A stretch of DNA of 64,000 nt from Plutella xylostella (GCF_932276165.1 NC_063998.1:1438501-1502500); one strand, 5' to 3'. Positions 32,166 through 42,904 are shown, numbered from the stretch's first letter. The notes: generated by a model from the letters alone, not told the origin. Numbers and translations are program-made.

Positions 32166-33676
32166 TTTCTATAAATAAATCTAAACGACGCGATTTACTT
32201 ACAAGAAAGAACCTTTTAGTTCAGAATTTGACAATGCACGTGCCGCTTTTATTCGGTCCTCGTTTGCCTTTGTTGCCTGCTGTTTGTGTCCTTTAGAGGC
32301 CAAAAAGAGTTATGAAGACAGGGGTGTAAAGCTTAATATAAAATTAATCCAACAACAAAGGTGCCGCCAACTACCTACTTCGATGTCACACGACACACGA
32401 GTCAGGGAAAAGAAAATGAATCTTTGTAGGGCCGTTAGCGATAGCTTTGCAACGGGTTAAAGATGGAGATTTTTCTGATGACTGGTAGCCAGAAGAGACA
32501 ATAATACAACGTACTACGTCAGAAATTATAATAATTGGCACTTGTTTCTGTTGCAAAGTAAGCTTGGTAGGACTCTACCGCAACACTTTCATCATTTCAG
32601 GCGAATAAAATACACCAATCACGTCGCTTCAGGAACACGCACAAAATAAACCCGTGTAAGTATATCAGGTAAAAAGAGGGACAAAACAAAAGAAAACTGC
32701 CTTTGATGTGCGAATCCCGGAGTAGTGATGTACGTTATGAAGATATGTTTTAAAAGAGTCGATGACGTTAAAAAACAAAGTCTCGAATTTTATTTGACGC
32801 TATTTGGCGATATTCAACGGACTCATAATAATAGTCACAAGGAAAAGTATTTTCACATATTGTATATAATATGTGTATAGTTACACTTCTATGGGCGATG
32901 ATTTCAAATGACTGAATGGAAATCTTATGGCAATATAGAAAAAAAGCTACATTTGTTAGTCCATGAACAAAATGGAGAATTTTTTTTCTCGAATCACCCT
33001 TCCATTTAGTAACAAGCAGATGCAAATTAAAATATCTTATCCGTTAACAGATATACTTACTTACATAATATGCCATATTTCAGCCCCTACTGGTAAAAGG
33101 ATTGAAAATAATCGATATATTTTAAGGGCATACCCAGCTCTAAATAAAACACGGTCTGACATGATCAGCAAGCGCGCCGGATATCTGTATGTAAAACGGG
33201 AAACTCAATGGAGATTTCTCTTCAAAGGAGAATGTTTCATTTTCACGCACCTTCCACTCGCAGTGCGGAGTAATCCTTCATGAGGGGTTAGCCAGGTACA
33301 GACAACAAAAAAGATCAAGTCCCACCCTAACCAAGTAGAGTCAACAAAAAGATCAGAACCAGCGCAAACAGTTTGATTCTAAGACCCATAACGTATATCT
33401 TCATAATTTACGGTTTACGGCTTTGGTTCACAAGTACATTTCCGTGGTGGTTCTGGGATAAAAAGGAATGTAGTTATTCATTCTCTCAACTATCACCAGT
33501 TAACATAGAACACTGCGGACACGGGTGTCAAAAGAATAGATAGTTTACAATTTTACTCCCTGTACCTCCTGCAGGTTGACTGGTAGAAAATGCTTTTAGC
33601 ATTAGTCCACCTAATTGTACATAATTACTTTAGTATATTGTGCAATGAAGAATAAATAAATAAATAAATAAATAGT
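32166..33676. other. AT-rich DNA with no gene
   Basis: Nothing recognised apart from an (AATA)n microsatellite at about 33650-33675 that abuts the errantivirus insertion. Confidence 0.4.
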
Positions 33677-33680
33677 AGGT

Positions 33681-34011
33681 AGTTATGTACCCCCAAGTAT
33701 CTCACCCTTAGAACTTTCTGGAACTTTAAATATAAACATAAACAGAGATACTGTAAGCATTGCAACATATTATATTGTTATTGCATCAGCCAGGATGCTG
33801 ATGGATCATTCCACGAATCTCCAACTTTGTAAAGCATCAACTGTATGGAGTGTAGAGTGATGTGTCAGCAGATTGGTCACGTAGGCCACTGTTAGTGTTA
33901 AGACTATGTCATTGTATGAGTCAGTATTAAACGGACCTCAAATCGGAACGGTTATGCTCGTCTTTAATTTTAGTTTTTAAAAACCTAATAGCGCGGACCC
34001 GCAATTTGACT
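33681..34011 (+). repeat. 5' LTR
   Basis: 331 bp, identical by eye to the 3' LTR. It is expected to carry the promoter. A TCAGTATTAAACGG Inr-like segment lies near 33923. Confidence 0.95.
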
Positions 34012-34028
34012 GGCGCAGCCGGTAGGAT
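34011..34028 (+). promoter_or_regulatory. Primer-binding site
   Basis: TGGCGCAGCCGGTAGGAT starts at the last base of the 5' LTR. TGG pairs with the tRNA CCA end. The tRNA partner is not assigned. Confidence 0.7.
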
Positions 34029-34212
34029 AGTCGCTAATATTAGCAGCGCGTGTTTCGCATCTGTCGGTTCGAGCATCAAATTTTGCTTACCTAAAAAGGT
34101 GAAATTACGTCGCGATTCGCTATTAAACGGCTATTCCAAGAACCAAACAAATACGTCAAGAAAAGGGTATTCAAAAGTGCATTAGTGTTTTTGCTCGAGT
34201 GTTGAGGCAGCG

Positions 34213-34226
34213 ATGCGTTGGTAAGT
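34213..34226 (+). promoter_or_regulatory. Leader ATG and splice donor for the subgenomic env mRNA
   Basis: An ATG at 34213 is followed eight bases later by a consensus donor, GTAAGT, at 34221. A matching acceptor ends at 39388. The reading phase on the two sides agrees, so the spliced message would begin env translation here. This is inferred; errantiviruses are known to express env from a spliced RNA. Confidence 0.6.
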
Positions 34227-34493
34227 ACACTTCTCACCTCCCAAATCCAGTCCTCTCCATTTTTCACATGTTATTTAGGGATCAAATTCTCTCTGCTTAA
34301 CGCTAGATATTAAGTAAAGTGTATTAAATTGATTAAATTGATTAAAAGTAAGAAAAAGTTAATTGTAAAGCTAAAAATAGTGCATCAAATTCTGCAACCC
34401 CTAGTTAAGTAAAATATAGGATAAGTAATCATTATTCTAGGAAAATTCCCATAATTGTTGAGTTATTTTGGAAGCGTTTGCTTAAAATCAGTA

Positions 34494-35729
34494 ATGTCTA
34501 AAATAATTTTAATACCCCGCGAATTTTCTGGAGTAATACCCACCTTCAATGGTGACGGGAAGTTACTAAGGACATTTCTCACGAAATGCGAATATGTTAT
34601 CAATGCATATAAAGGAGATAACAACCCCGAACAGGAGCTCTACCTGTACCATCTAATTACGAGCAAACTAGTTGACAAAGCCGCTGTTCTTATCAGCGAA
34701 AGACAGGATATAGAGTCATGGCAACAGCTAAAAGAAATTTTGACACAAAGCTTCGGTGATAAACGCTCAGAAGAGTGTATAGCCATCGAATTGGAAACGT
34801 TAAAAATTAACCCACAAGAAGACTTTTCTAGCTTTTACAGTAGAATACAACACATTAAAAGCGCTTTAATAGCCAAGGTCAACCTTTTGGAAGACCAACA
34901 ACTGAGAAAAAGTAAAGTAACAATATATGAGAATCTTGCCAAAAATGTTTTCCTCTATAACTTGCCTGAGGATTTAATACGGATTGTACGGTTGAAAGAA
35001 TGTAATTCGATTGAAAGTGCCCTCAGCATCGTATTGGAAGAGGTAAACTTCAAATTCCAATATCAATCTAGAAACAATATGTTAAAGAATGCAACCCCCA
35101 CGTCAAAACCCCCTCAGTTAACATCATTTAACAACCAGAATTCTTTCAGACCACCAGCATTCCTTCAGCAAGGCTTCAGACCTCTTGTTCCACAAAATAA
35201 CCAATTTAAATTTGGCATCCCCCAAAATCAACCCTATGTTAGACCCAACTTCCAGCCTACAGGCTACAGACCGAATTTCCAGCCTACAGGCTACAGGCCC
35301 AATTTTCAGCCAACTGGTTACAGGCCCAACTTACCCCAAAATCAGTTTAAGTTCGGCATCCCCAACCAAAACTTGCAAAGACCACAGTTTAAATTTGGAA
35401 TTCCCAACCAGCAGTTTCACCCCTATAAATCCAACAACGCAGTGACGACTGACGTATCCATGAGAACAGCCCCTGTAAAGCAATTCTCAAAACCAACCAA
35501 TATGAACCAACTCTTTTATAACGAGTTGCCATACGAACCCGAATCAGAGCAAAATCAACCTGAAAACTATGACGATAATGTCTATTATCCTGAGTACGCT
35601 CACGAAGAACCCGCGTACAATGACGAATACTATAATGAAATCCCACCTATGTCTAATCAGGAAGTAGAGACTGAAACTGAAAATGAAAATTTTCAGGAAG
35701 AAGCCTCCCCAACCAACCCGAAGAGATAA
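34494..35729 (+). CDS. gag: Errantivirus Gag
   Basis: 411 residues from ATG 34494; an in-frame TTG further upstream is not used as the start. The N-terminal half is the retrotransposon Gag capsid fold: FNGDGKLLRTFLTKCE near the start, then helices with W and L spacing. The C-terminal half is Pro/Gln/Asn-rich. It contains tandem repeats of a RPNFQPTGY unit at 35250-35330 and KFGIPNQ repeats up to about 35410, then an acidic Tyr/Glu tail. No CCHC zinc knuckle is visible, as in several errantiviruses. Gag forms the virus-like particle and binds RNA. It overlaps pol by 43 bp. Confidence 0.9.
   Translation: MSKIILIPREFSGVIPTFNGDGKLLRTFLTKCEYVINAYKGDNNPEQELYLYHLITSKLVDKAAVLISERQDIESWQQLKEILTQSFGDKRSEECIAIELETLKINPQEDFSSFYSRIQHIKSALIAKVNLLEDQQLRKSKVTIYENLAKNVFLYNLPEDLIRIVRLKECNSIESALSIVLEEVNFKFQYQSRNNMLKNATPTSKPPQLTSFNNQNSFRPPAFLQQGFRPLVPQNNQFKFGIPQNQPYVRPNFQPTGYRPNFQPTGYRPNFQPTGYRPNLPQNQFKFGIPNQNLQRPQFKFGIPNQQFHPYKSNNAVTTDVSMRTAPVKQFSKPTNMNQLFYNELPYEPESEQNQPENYDDNVYYPEYAHEEPAYNDEYYNEIPPMSNQEVETETENENFQEEASPTNPKR
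35687..35693 (+). promoter_or_regulatory. -1 ribosomal frameshift heptamer
   Basis: A AAT TTT in the gag frame is a canonical X XXY YYZ slippery site. It sits exactly where the pol frame opens (the last pol-frame stop is the TGA at 35684-35686), 36 bases before the gag stop. No stem-loop was modelled. Confidence 0.65.
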
Positions 35730-38700
35730 TACAAATAAATTGCCACCAAGTTAATAAACTACCCCACATAGTCATCCCTGAAATAAATGCTAAGTTCATG
35801 ATCGACACTGGTAGCACCCGATCTTTCATGAGCCCTGAAATAGCGAACTATTACTTTTCAGACTTCAAATACCAAGAGCCCTTTGAAGTAATTAGTACCC
35901 ACTCACGCAGTAAGCACGGAGAAGTAATTTATATACCTCTCCTGAAAACATTTCAGAGCCCACTGAAACATAAATTTTATCTGTACAGCATAGATAAAAA
36001 CTATGACGGTCTGATTGGTTCAGATCTACTGACGGAGCTTGAAGCCACAGTAGATATGAAAAACCAACTACTTATAACACCCAACACACGGATACCAATA
36101 ATATACAGTCCACCTCGACAGGCTATCCTTGAGCCCCGCTCTGAAACCCGTGTGAAAATTCCCACGAGCTTAGAAAATGGTGAAGCGATAATTGACTACA
36201 GAGATTTCGGAAACGGAATTAGAATGCCTTCAGCAATAGTCACTTGTAAAAATGGCCTCGCTGAAACAATAATACAAAATCTTTCAGAGGAAAGCGTAAC
36301 GCTTACATTCCATAAGCCTTTTCAGGTCCAACCTTTTCAGGAAACAGAAATAAAATGTCATTTCAACACCGCCACCACCGATTATGATGTAGACGAAATA
36401 TTAAAAGACAACCTTAATAAAATCCGCCTTGATCACATGAACGAGGAGGAAAGAAAAGCAATTTTCCAACTTTGTTATGAGTACCGCGATATCTTTTACA
36501 CAGATAAATTACCCTTAACTTTCACCAATCAGGTAAAACATGAAATCAGAACCACTAACGAAGATCCGATCTATGTAAAACCCTATAGATTACCCCCGGT
36601 CCTTAATGAGGAAATCAATAGACAAGTGGAAAAACTGCTTAAAGATAACGTTATACAGGAATCCCACTCTCCGTGGAGTGCCCCAGTTCACCTCGTACCA
36701 AAAAAATTAGATGCATCCGGCGAACGAAAGTTCCGTATGGTAGTCGATTACCGACGCCTTAACGAAATAACTACAGACGATAAGTTCCCTTTGCCTAACA
36801 TCACTGACTTACTAGATAAGCTAGGAAAATCTATATATTTCAGCACAATAGATTTGGCATCCGGCTATCACCAGGTAGAAGTGCTAGAAAGAGACAGAAA
36901 GAAGACAGCGTTCAGTACTCAGAACGGGCATTACGAGTTCACGCGTATGCCGTTCGGTTTAAAAACCGCGCCCGCTACTTTTCAGCGCGCAATGAACAAC
37001 GTTCTAAGAGGCCTGCATAACATCCATTGCATGGTATACTTGGACGACGTGATAATCTTTTCAGCTAGCCTTCAGGAGCACATTCACAAGCTCAAAACAG
37101 TTTTCCAACGACTTAGAGAATCCAACCTGAAAGTACAGTTAGACAAAACAGAATTTTTGTGCAAGGAAGTTCTTTATCTAGGTCACAAAATAACTCAGAA
37201 CGGCTTACAGCCGAATGACGATAAAATTCAGGCAGTCCTGAATTATCCCATACCTAAAACTACCACCGAAATAAAAAGTTTCCTTGGCCTCATCGGATAT
37301 TACCGCCGATTCATCAAAAACTTTGCCCAAATAACGAAACCGCTTACCAATTGTCTCAAGAAACGCAACAAAATTGTAATAGATCAACAATACATAGATG
37401 CCTTTCAGAAGTGTAAAGAGCTATTAACAAACGCACCCCTCTTACAGTACCCAGATCCTGAAAAAACTTTTATATTGACCACCGATGCTTCCCAGATAGC
37501 CCTTGGTGCAGTGCTTTCACAAGGTGCAGTAGGTAGTGATCTCCCCGTCGCTTATGCAAGCCGCACTCTGACCGAAACCGAATCACGTTATAGCACGATC
37601 GAACGTGAACTTCTAGCCATTGTATGGGCCATCAAACACTTCCGCCCCTATCTTTACGGGAAGAAGTTTATCATTTACACCGACCATCGTCCCTTGGCGT
37701 GGTTACATTCTCTCAAGGAACCCAGCAGCAAACTTACCCGTTGGAGGTTAAATCTCTTAGACTATGACTTCGACATAGTATATAAAAAGGGCAAACAAAA
37801 CAGTAACGCTGACGCATTGTCGCGTATAAAAGTAAATGCACTATCTGATAAGGACTCAATGGTAGTAAATTATGACAAAAAGGACTTACCCCGCGATTCA
37901 CAGGACTCACGTACAATCACCATATCTGATTCTGAAAAAGAAAAAACAATCACCATCTCCGACTCAAGTTCTGAAAAATCAGACTTAGAAAATATTACAT
38001 ATCCGGTTCCATCCCTCTCCAGTAAATCTGATACAATACATTCAACACAGGACCTTCAGTCACACGGTATACCTATTTTACACGAAGCAATCGATACTAA
38101 GCCCAATCAAATATTAGTTTTTCAATGGTATAAAAACAGTATGCAAGTTCAAGACAGGTCCCGCGAAAAACAAAAGGTCTTAGAAGTTTTCCTACCCATA
38201 GATAACCAAGATCTAATAAAACAATTCCTGAAAGAATACATAAAACCAAAAACCAAGTATTTCATCTATTTCGAACAGGAAGAACATAGAAAACAGTTCA
38301 GCAATATAATAATCAGCCTTTTTAAGGGTGGTTCAATCCAATTTTTCGAGTGCACTGAAAGAGTAGTTTTCATCGAGGACGAAAATGAACAGAAGGCGGT
38401 TATTCTGAAATTTCACCTCGGAAAAACCTGCCACAGAGGTATTCGAGAAACCCTCACACACATTAGGCGACATTTCTTTTGGCATAACATGACTGAAACA
38501 ATTTCAGCAGTAATTAACTCATGTGACGTGTGCAAAAAGATGAAATATGACCGTAAACCCCTGAAACCATACTTACAGTTAACTCAAACACAAGAAGCCC
38601 CATTTCAGGAAATATTCATAGATCTGTTCACTATCGAAGGAAAAATATACCTCACCCTTGTTGATGCTTTCAGCAAGCTAGGCCAAGCAATCGAAATTTC

Positions 38701-39454
38701 TAGTAAAAGCACCCCTGAAGTCATCCGCGCACTAATAAAATACTTTTCTTATTACGGTGTACCAAAGAAAATAAGCTGCGACCCCGGTACTGAATTTAAC
38801 AACGAGCTTCTGAAAGAAATGATGTCACTCTATAAAATTCAATTGCACATAGGCACGCCTAGAAACCCTAACTCAATGGGTATAGTCGAACGATTTCATT
38901 CCACCTTAATTGAAATTTACAGATTGGCAAAATACGAGCAACAATGTACCGACGCCGCATCCATAATGACTTACTCTATCATGGCGTATAACAACTCAAT
39001 CCACTCCGTTACTAACTTAACACCATTTGAAGTCGTCTTTGGTCATGTAGAGTCTGAAAACCCATTTAACGTAAACTTCGAGAAACAATACTTACAAAAA
39101 TTGATGAAAGATCACGCGAAACGAACAAAAATTCTATATAAATACATATCAGATAAAATGCTTACCTCAAAAGAAAAATCCCGTGAAAAACGTGGTGGTG
39201 AGGCCGATATTCAGTTCTCAGAAGGAAAACCAATTTTCACAAAATTAGTCAACACCCGCAGGAGCAAGGATAAACGCCGTTTTGAAAAAGCGATCGTTAC
39301 AGGAAAACCTGAAAGAAATATCGTACCTGTTACCGTCAGAGGTAGACAGACTCGAATTCCCATTAAAAACATAAAACGCCCTTCGCAGGTGCTGCTTAGT
39401 GGCCATGATGGCTCTCATGAGCCCCAGCCTGGGCCTTCAACTTCAAAAGATTGA
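35687..39454 (+). CDS. pol: Errantivirus Pol: protease, RT, RNase H, integrase
   Basis: The frame is open from 35687; its first ATG is at 35798, but expression is most likely by -1 frameshift from gag. Domains in order (residues from 35798): aspartic protease with IDTGSTRSF (about 2-10); RT with FRMVVDYRRL, STIDLASGYHQV, MPFGLKTAPATFQ and the catalytic YLDDVI (about 310-420); RNase H with TDASQIALGAVL and YTDHRPLAW (about 560-640). The integrase follows, with an HHCC zinc site (HRGIRETLTHIRRHFFWH..CDVCKKMK, about 890-925) and a D,D,E core (FIDLFTI, SCDPGTEFNN, MGIVERFHS, about 945-1040). No stop or frameshift is present. Length is normal for the family. It copies the RNA and inserts the cDNA. 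Confidence 0.95.
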   Translation, partial: KFSGRSLPNQPEEIIQINCHQVNKLPHIVIPEINAKFMIDTGSTRSFMSPEIANYYFSDFKYQEPFEVISTHSRSKHGEVIYIPLLKTFQSPLKHKFYLYSIDKNYDGLIGSDLLTELEATVDMKNQLLITPNTRIPIIYSPPRQAILEPRSETRVKIPTSLENGEAIIDYRDFGNGIRMPSAIVTCKNGLAETIIQNLSEESVTLTFHKPFQVQPFQETEIKCHFNTATTDYDVDEILKDNLNKIRLDHMNEEERKAIFQLCYEYRDIFYTDKLPLTFTNQVKHEIRTTNEDPIYVKPYRLPPVLNEEINRQVEKLLKDNVIQESHSPWSAPVHLVPKKLDASGERKFRMVVDYRRLNEITTDDKFPLPNITDLLDKLGKSIYFSTIDLASGYHQVEVLERDRKKTAFSTQNGHYEFTRMPFGLKTAPATFQRAMNNVLRGLHNIHCMVYLDDVIIFSASLQEHIHKLKTVFQRLRESNLKVQLDKTEFLCKEVLYLGHKITQNGLQPNDDKIQAVLNYPIPKTTTEIKSFLGLIGYYRRFIKNFAQITKPLTNCLKKRNKIVIDQQYIDAFQKCKELLTNAPLLQYPDPEKTFILTTDASQIALGAVLSQGAVGSDLPVAYASRTLTETESRYSTIERELLAIVWAIKHFRPYLYGKKFIIYTDHRPLAWLHSLKEPSSKLTRWRLNLLDYDFDIVYKKGKQNSNADALSRIKVNALSDKDSMVVNYDKKDLPRDSQDSRTITISDSEKEKTITISDSSSEKSDLENITYPVPSLSSKSDTIHSTQDLQSHGIPILHEAIDTKPNQILVFQWYKNSMQVQDRSREKQKVLEVFLPIDNQDLIKQFLKEYIKPKTKYFIYFEQEEHRKQFSNIIISLFKGGSIQFFECTERVVFIEDENEQKAVILKFHLGKTCHRGIRETLTHIRRHFFWHNMTETISAVINSCDVCKKMKYDRKPLKPYLQLTQTQEAPFQEIFIDLFTIEGKIYLTLVDAFSKLGQAIEISSKSTPEVIRALIKYFSYYGVPKKISCDPGTEFNNELLKEMMSLYKIQLHIGTPRNPNSMGIVERFHSTLIEIYRLAKYEQQCTDAASIMTYSIMAYNNSIHSVTNLTPFEVVFGHVESENPFNVNFEKQYLQKLMKDHAKRTKILYKYISDKMLTSKEKSREKRGGEADIQFSEGKPIFTKLVNTRRSKDKRRFEKAIVTGKPERNIVPVTVRGRQTRIPIKNIKRPSQVLLSGHDGSHEPQPGPSTSKD

Positions 39455-41126
39455 AAACAATCCCGGGATCCTCCCCGTAAGACAAGGAACAGCTGTTATT
39501 CAACAGGATAACTGGCTTATTTTTAAGGTATTAGATTTAAATGGCCTACTGATGGAATTAGAATATAATAATAGGAAGTATAGTAACTTTAGTAAGTTAG
39601 TATCCGTAGATAAGCCTTATTTTAATGAATTTTTAGGAATACGAGAACAAGTAGAGTATTTACAGAAAATTACTATAGATAAGTTTAAACAGATTATCCC
39701 TTCACACCGAGTCCGTAGAGGAATATTGAACCCTATTGGTTCTATAATAAAAGTCATAACAGGAAACTTAGATCAGGAAGACGCTCAACATTACGAACAG
39801 TTAATAAGTAATTTAAATAATCAACAGATCTCTACAAACAAACGCTTAACCGTTGTTTCTAAGATGATAGACGGTCTAATTAACTCATCAGAAATATTAC
39901 ATAATAACTCAAAAATTATGGACAATAGACTAAAACGTATTGAAATAATGTTAAAGGAAATCAGCACTAAAGAAAATAATGCAGTTTACTCTACTTATAT
40001 CTTAAGCTTGTATAACCTATTTGTAAGTAATTTTAGAACGCTTTATATAAAGATTAGCGAGTTAGAGACTGCCTTAGCCTTCACTAAGATAAATATTGTA
40101 CATCAATCTATACTTAACTCAACTGATTTATTACAGCTGTTAATTAATATATCTAAATCTGAAAACCTTATGTATACACCTACCTTGGAAAATTTAGTAA
40201 AAATAGAAGATACAATCAATGTTAAATCATACATGATAGATAGAAAGATAACATTTGTATTAGAAATACCATTGATAGCAAACTCTACCTATAATTACTA
40301 TAGAATGTACCCCTTACCTATCTTTCATGACCCTGAAAACCTTACCCTTGTAATAATTCCCAAATATCCTTATATCCTGGTGAGAGGTGTTACATATTTA
40401 CCACTTATACAACCTTGCAAGCAGGTATCTGAAGAAAATTACCTATGCACTCATGAAAATAGAGCACCATACCCTGAAATTACATGCACTGAGGAGCTGA
40501 TGACATTTAAAGAGCACCCGACTCACTGTAATCAGAATGCAGTGATTATAGAGCAGATTAAGGTTCAGAAAATATCTATTAATAAATGGATATTATATAG
40601 CCGCAACACAACTATTATTGAAAAGCGATGTAATAGCGAAATAAGCCGTAACTCCATAAAGGGTACGTATATAATACTTATAGACGAACCCTGTGATCTC
40701 TTCATTAACAATATGCAGCTGCATCATCAACGATCATATACCGAGAATATGTCATCAGAACGCATCCCTTCAATAAAACTGCCGGAACTACAAAACAGAG
40801 TAAACTCCAAGGAAAACGAGAATCCAGTAAATCTTCAAGGAATGGACCTCAGCGACCTGCAACACATGTCCTACATGCTGAAACAACTCAATAGTGAAAG
40901 TGATAGTGAAATGGGCAATTCAGTGAAAGTGAAAAGCATTAGTCTAGGCACTCTTTTACTGTATTTTATTGTATTTTTAATGATTATTGTGTTTATTCTT
41001 AAAAATAGGAAAAAGCTCACTAATATGTTGCAGTGGCGAAATCATCGAGATGTGCATGTGCAACCCCCCGATAATTTCGCTCTTAAGGAGGGAGGAGTTA
41101 TGTACCCCCAAGTATCTCACCCTTAG
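39405..41126 (+). CDS. env: Errantivirus envelope glycoprotein (baculovirus F-like)
   Basis: 573 residues from the first ATG in the frame, but the true start is probably on the leader exon ending at 34220, which would add a short hydrophobic N-terminus. Seen in order are a furin-type site RVRR (encoded near 39710), a following Gly-rich hydrophobic segment typical of fusion peptides, coiled-coil heptads (about 39780-40100), a Cys-rich ectodomain (about 40410-40700), and one transmembrane segment near the C-terminus (LLLYFIVFLMIIVFIL, encoded near 40950-41000) with a short basic tail. Errantivirus env proteins are related to baculovirus F proteins and can mediate cell entry. The frame ends 31 bp inside the 3' LTR. 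No disruption is seen. Confidence 0.88.
   Translation: MMALMSPSLGLQLQKIENNPGILPVRQGTAVIQQDNWLIFKVLDLNGLLMELEYNNRKYSNFSKLVSVDKPYFNEFLGIREQVEYLQKITIDKFKQIIPSHRVRRGILNPIGSIIKVITGNLDQEDAQHYEQLISNLNNQQISTNKRLTVVSKMIDGLINSSEILHNNSKIMDNRLKRIEIMLKEISTKENNAVYSTYILSLYNLFVSNFRTLYIKISELETALAFTKINIVHQSILNSTDLLQLLINISKSENLMYTPTLENLVKIEDTINVKSYMIDRKITFVLEIPLIANSTYNYYRMYPLPIFHDPENLTLVIIPKYPYILVRGVTYLPLIQPCKQVSEENYLCTHENRAPYPEITCTEELMTFKEHPTHCNQNAVIIEQIKVQKISINKWILYSRNTTIIEKRCNSEISRNSIKGTYIILIDEPCDLFINNMQLHHQRSYTENMSSERIPSIKLPELQNRVNSKENENPVNLQGMDLSDLQHMSYMLKQLNSESDSEMGNSVKVKSISLGTLLLYFIVFLMIIVFILKNRKKLTNMLQWRNHRDVHVQPPDNFALKEGGVMYPQVSHP
41085..41095 (+). promoter_or_regulatory. Polypurine tract
   Basis: AAGGAGGGAGG directly precedes the 3' LTR and would prime plus-strand DNA synthesis. 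Confidence 0.8.
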
Positions 41127-41426
41127 AACTTTCTGGAACTTTAAATATAAACATAAACAGAGATACTGTAAGCATTGCAACATATTATATTGTTATTGCA
41201 TCAGCCAGGATGCTGATGGATCATTCCACGAATCTCCAACTTTGTAAAGCATCAACTGTATGGAGTGTAGAGTGATGTGTCAGCAGATTGGTCACGTAGG
41301 CCACTGTTAGTGTTAAGACTATGTCATTGTATGAGTCAGTATTAAACGGACCTCAAATCGGAACGGTTATGCTCGTCTTTAATTTTAGTTTTTAAAAACC
41401 TAATAGCGCGGACCCGCAATTTGACT
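41096..41426 (+). repeat. 3' LTR
   Basis: 331 bp, no difference from the 5' LTR found by eye. Contains the last 31 bp of env. Confidence 0.95.
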
Positions 41427-42001
41427 AGGTAGTTAGTATTATCAAGTCAGCGACGCAAATATCTGACCCACAATACAACATACAGATACCTATACATTTT
41501 CTGGATAAAAAATGGGCTTCTGGATTTACACTAATAATATTAAATGGGCTCCGAAACTTCTGTACTACTTTAAAAAAATATTTTGCCCTTATGCGAGAAA
41601 CTCGCACGGAAAACCAAGAAAGTAATAAGAATGGCTTAAAAACAGAATGCTAAAATTTCATGGGCGTAGATAAAAGTGGAAGCGAATTAATATTGTAATA
41701 AAACTGTGTTACTATTTCACGGCCCTGCAGTGCCCTGGGGGCTCTCAAATCTTATATAAAGGTCAATAGAAGTTTTCTCGTTACAAGAAACTTGTACAGT
41801 TCTGCCGTTCACCTAATAAATCTTGAAACAAATCATTCAACCAAAAAATGGGCAATTCATTGTTTGATTTAGAAACAAGATAGTCCAAAGATGGTGTATC
41901 AAATCCACATCTACTTTAAAAATAAATACAATAATGAAGATTGGGGTCGAAACCAGGTATCCCGTAGTGACGTATCAACTGAACTTACTTACGTTCGACG
42001 T

Positions 42002-42400
42002 AAGGCCGTGGCCACAGCTTTCAGCGGTGCGGGATGAGGTGCGGCGTGAGGGGCGGCGGGCGGTGCGGATTGCGGTGGTATGCCACAGCTCGACCAGTTG
42101 CGACCGCGGCGGCGCATTTGTTTTGGTCGCGCGTTCTCTAGTCCGTCCACTTGATGCCGCCGCGCGCGCCGCTTTGAGCTGTGGCCGCCTCGATACTCTC
42201 TAGTACATTTGTTTCGCTCGCACACCGCGCCGCCCGCCGCCGCCGCGCACCGCGCCAGTCAACCCGCGCCGCTAGCCGCGCCGCATTTCGCGCCGCGGCT
42301 AGCTGTGGCATACTTCGTACGTTGGCTAGCGTTTGTTTTCGGCGCTCACCGCTAGCCGCGCCGCACGCCGCGCCGCAATTGGCTGTGGCCAGGGGGTATG
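42002..42400. mobile_element. GC-rich MITE, about 400 bp
   Basis: The ends AAGGCCGTGGCCACAGC and GCTGTGGCCAGGGGG are inverted. The interior is full of GCGCCGC words and inverted CTAGCCGCG/CGCGGCTAG blocks, far more GC-rich than the surroundings. Open frames across it on both strands are a composition effect. Confidence 0.6.
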
Positions 42401-42463
42401 ACAACCCTGGGAAGTCAGCGACGGACGCTAATCCAACTGAGTAATTTTATTTTTCAACACAAC

Positions 42464-42549
42464 ATTCGTGACGAGGTTTTATTATTTTTGTAATATTTTA
42501 ACTACTTTAAATTTAAACATATTACAAAAAGTAATGAAAACCTCGTTAT
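42464..42549. repeat. Small palindromic repeat
   Basis: ACGAGGTTTTATTATTTTTG and its inverse, ending AAAACCTCGT, enclose an AT-rich centre. MITE-like, no gene. Confidence 0.5.
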
Positions 42550-42779
42550 CACACACACCATGAAAATGCATGCTAATGAAATATTTCCGAAACCATATCA
42601 GTTATCCTTTTGTAGTGAAAATCAAAAGGTTTATTTAATTAAATGAATGTTGCACAAAATTAATAAAATATTGTATTGGATGAAGGCTGGTTAATAAGGC
42701 AGGTTTATAATTATTTGGCAGCCAGAGACATTTCGCTCAATGAAACGTGCATAGATATAGATAGGTAATAATAATAATC

Positions 42780-42900
42780 TGTGGGGACATCTCACACACG
42801 GCCATTCGACTAAAAACTAGGCAGAGCCTGTATCGGACTGGGCTTCAGACAGCTGATATATATACACAGATACATACATATTATACATACATACATACAT
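42780..42900 (-). repeat. 3' part of a SINE (same family as 63145-63377)
   Basis: GGGGACATCTCACACACGGC and CAGCTGATATAT match the element at 63154-63230. A (TATG)n-like run at 42866-42900 separates it from the LINE end. Confidence 0.6.
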
Positions 42901-42904
42901 ATGC

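Larger units (their letters stand above)
33681..41426 (+). mobile_element. Complete errantivirus-type LTR retrotransposon (Ty3/gypsy with env)
   Basis: The element is 7746 bp long. Both LTRs are 331 bp, begin AGTTATGT, end TTTGACT, and I find no difference between them. A 4-bp target duplication AGGT flanks it (33677-33680, 41427-41430). Between the LTRs lie a primer-binding site, gag, pol in the -1 frame, env overlapping the end of pol, and a polypurine tract. All three frames are open. LTR starts and ends of AGT..ACT type, a 4-bp duplication and an env frame are the marks of insect errantiviruses (gypsy, TED). Identical LTRs mean a recent insertion. Confidence 0.95.

Noticed and set aside
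41934..42444. Several overlapping open frames on both strands in GC-rich DNA
   Set aside because: They lie in a GC-rich MITE whose ends are inverted repeats; Arg/Ala-rich translations reflect GCGCCGC words.
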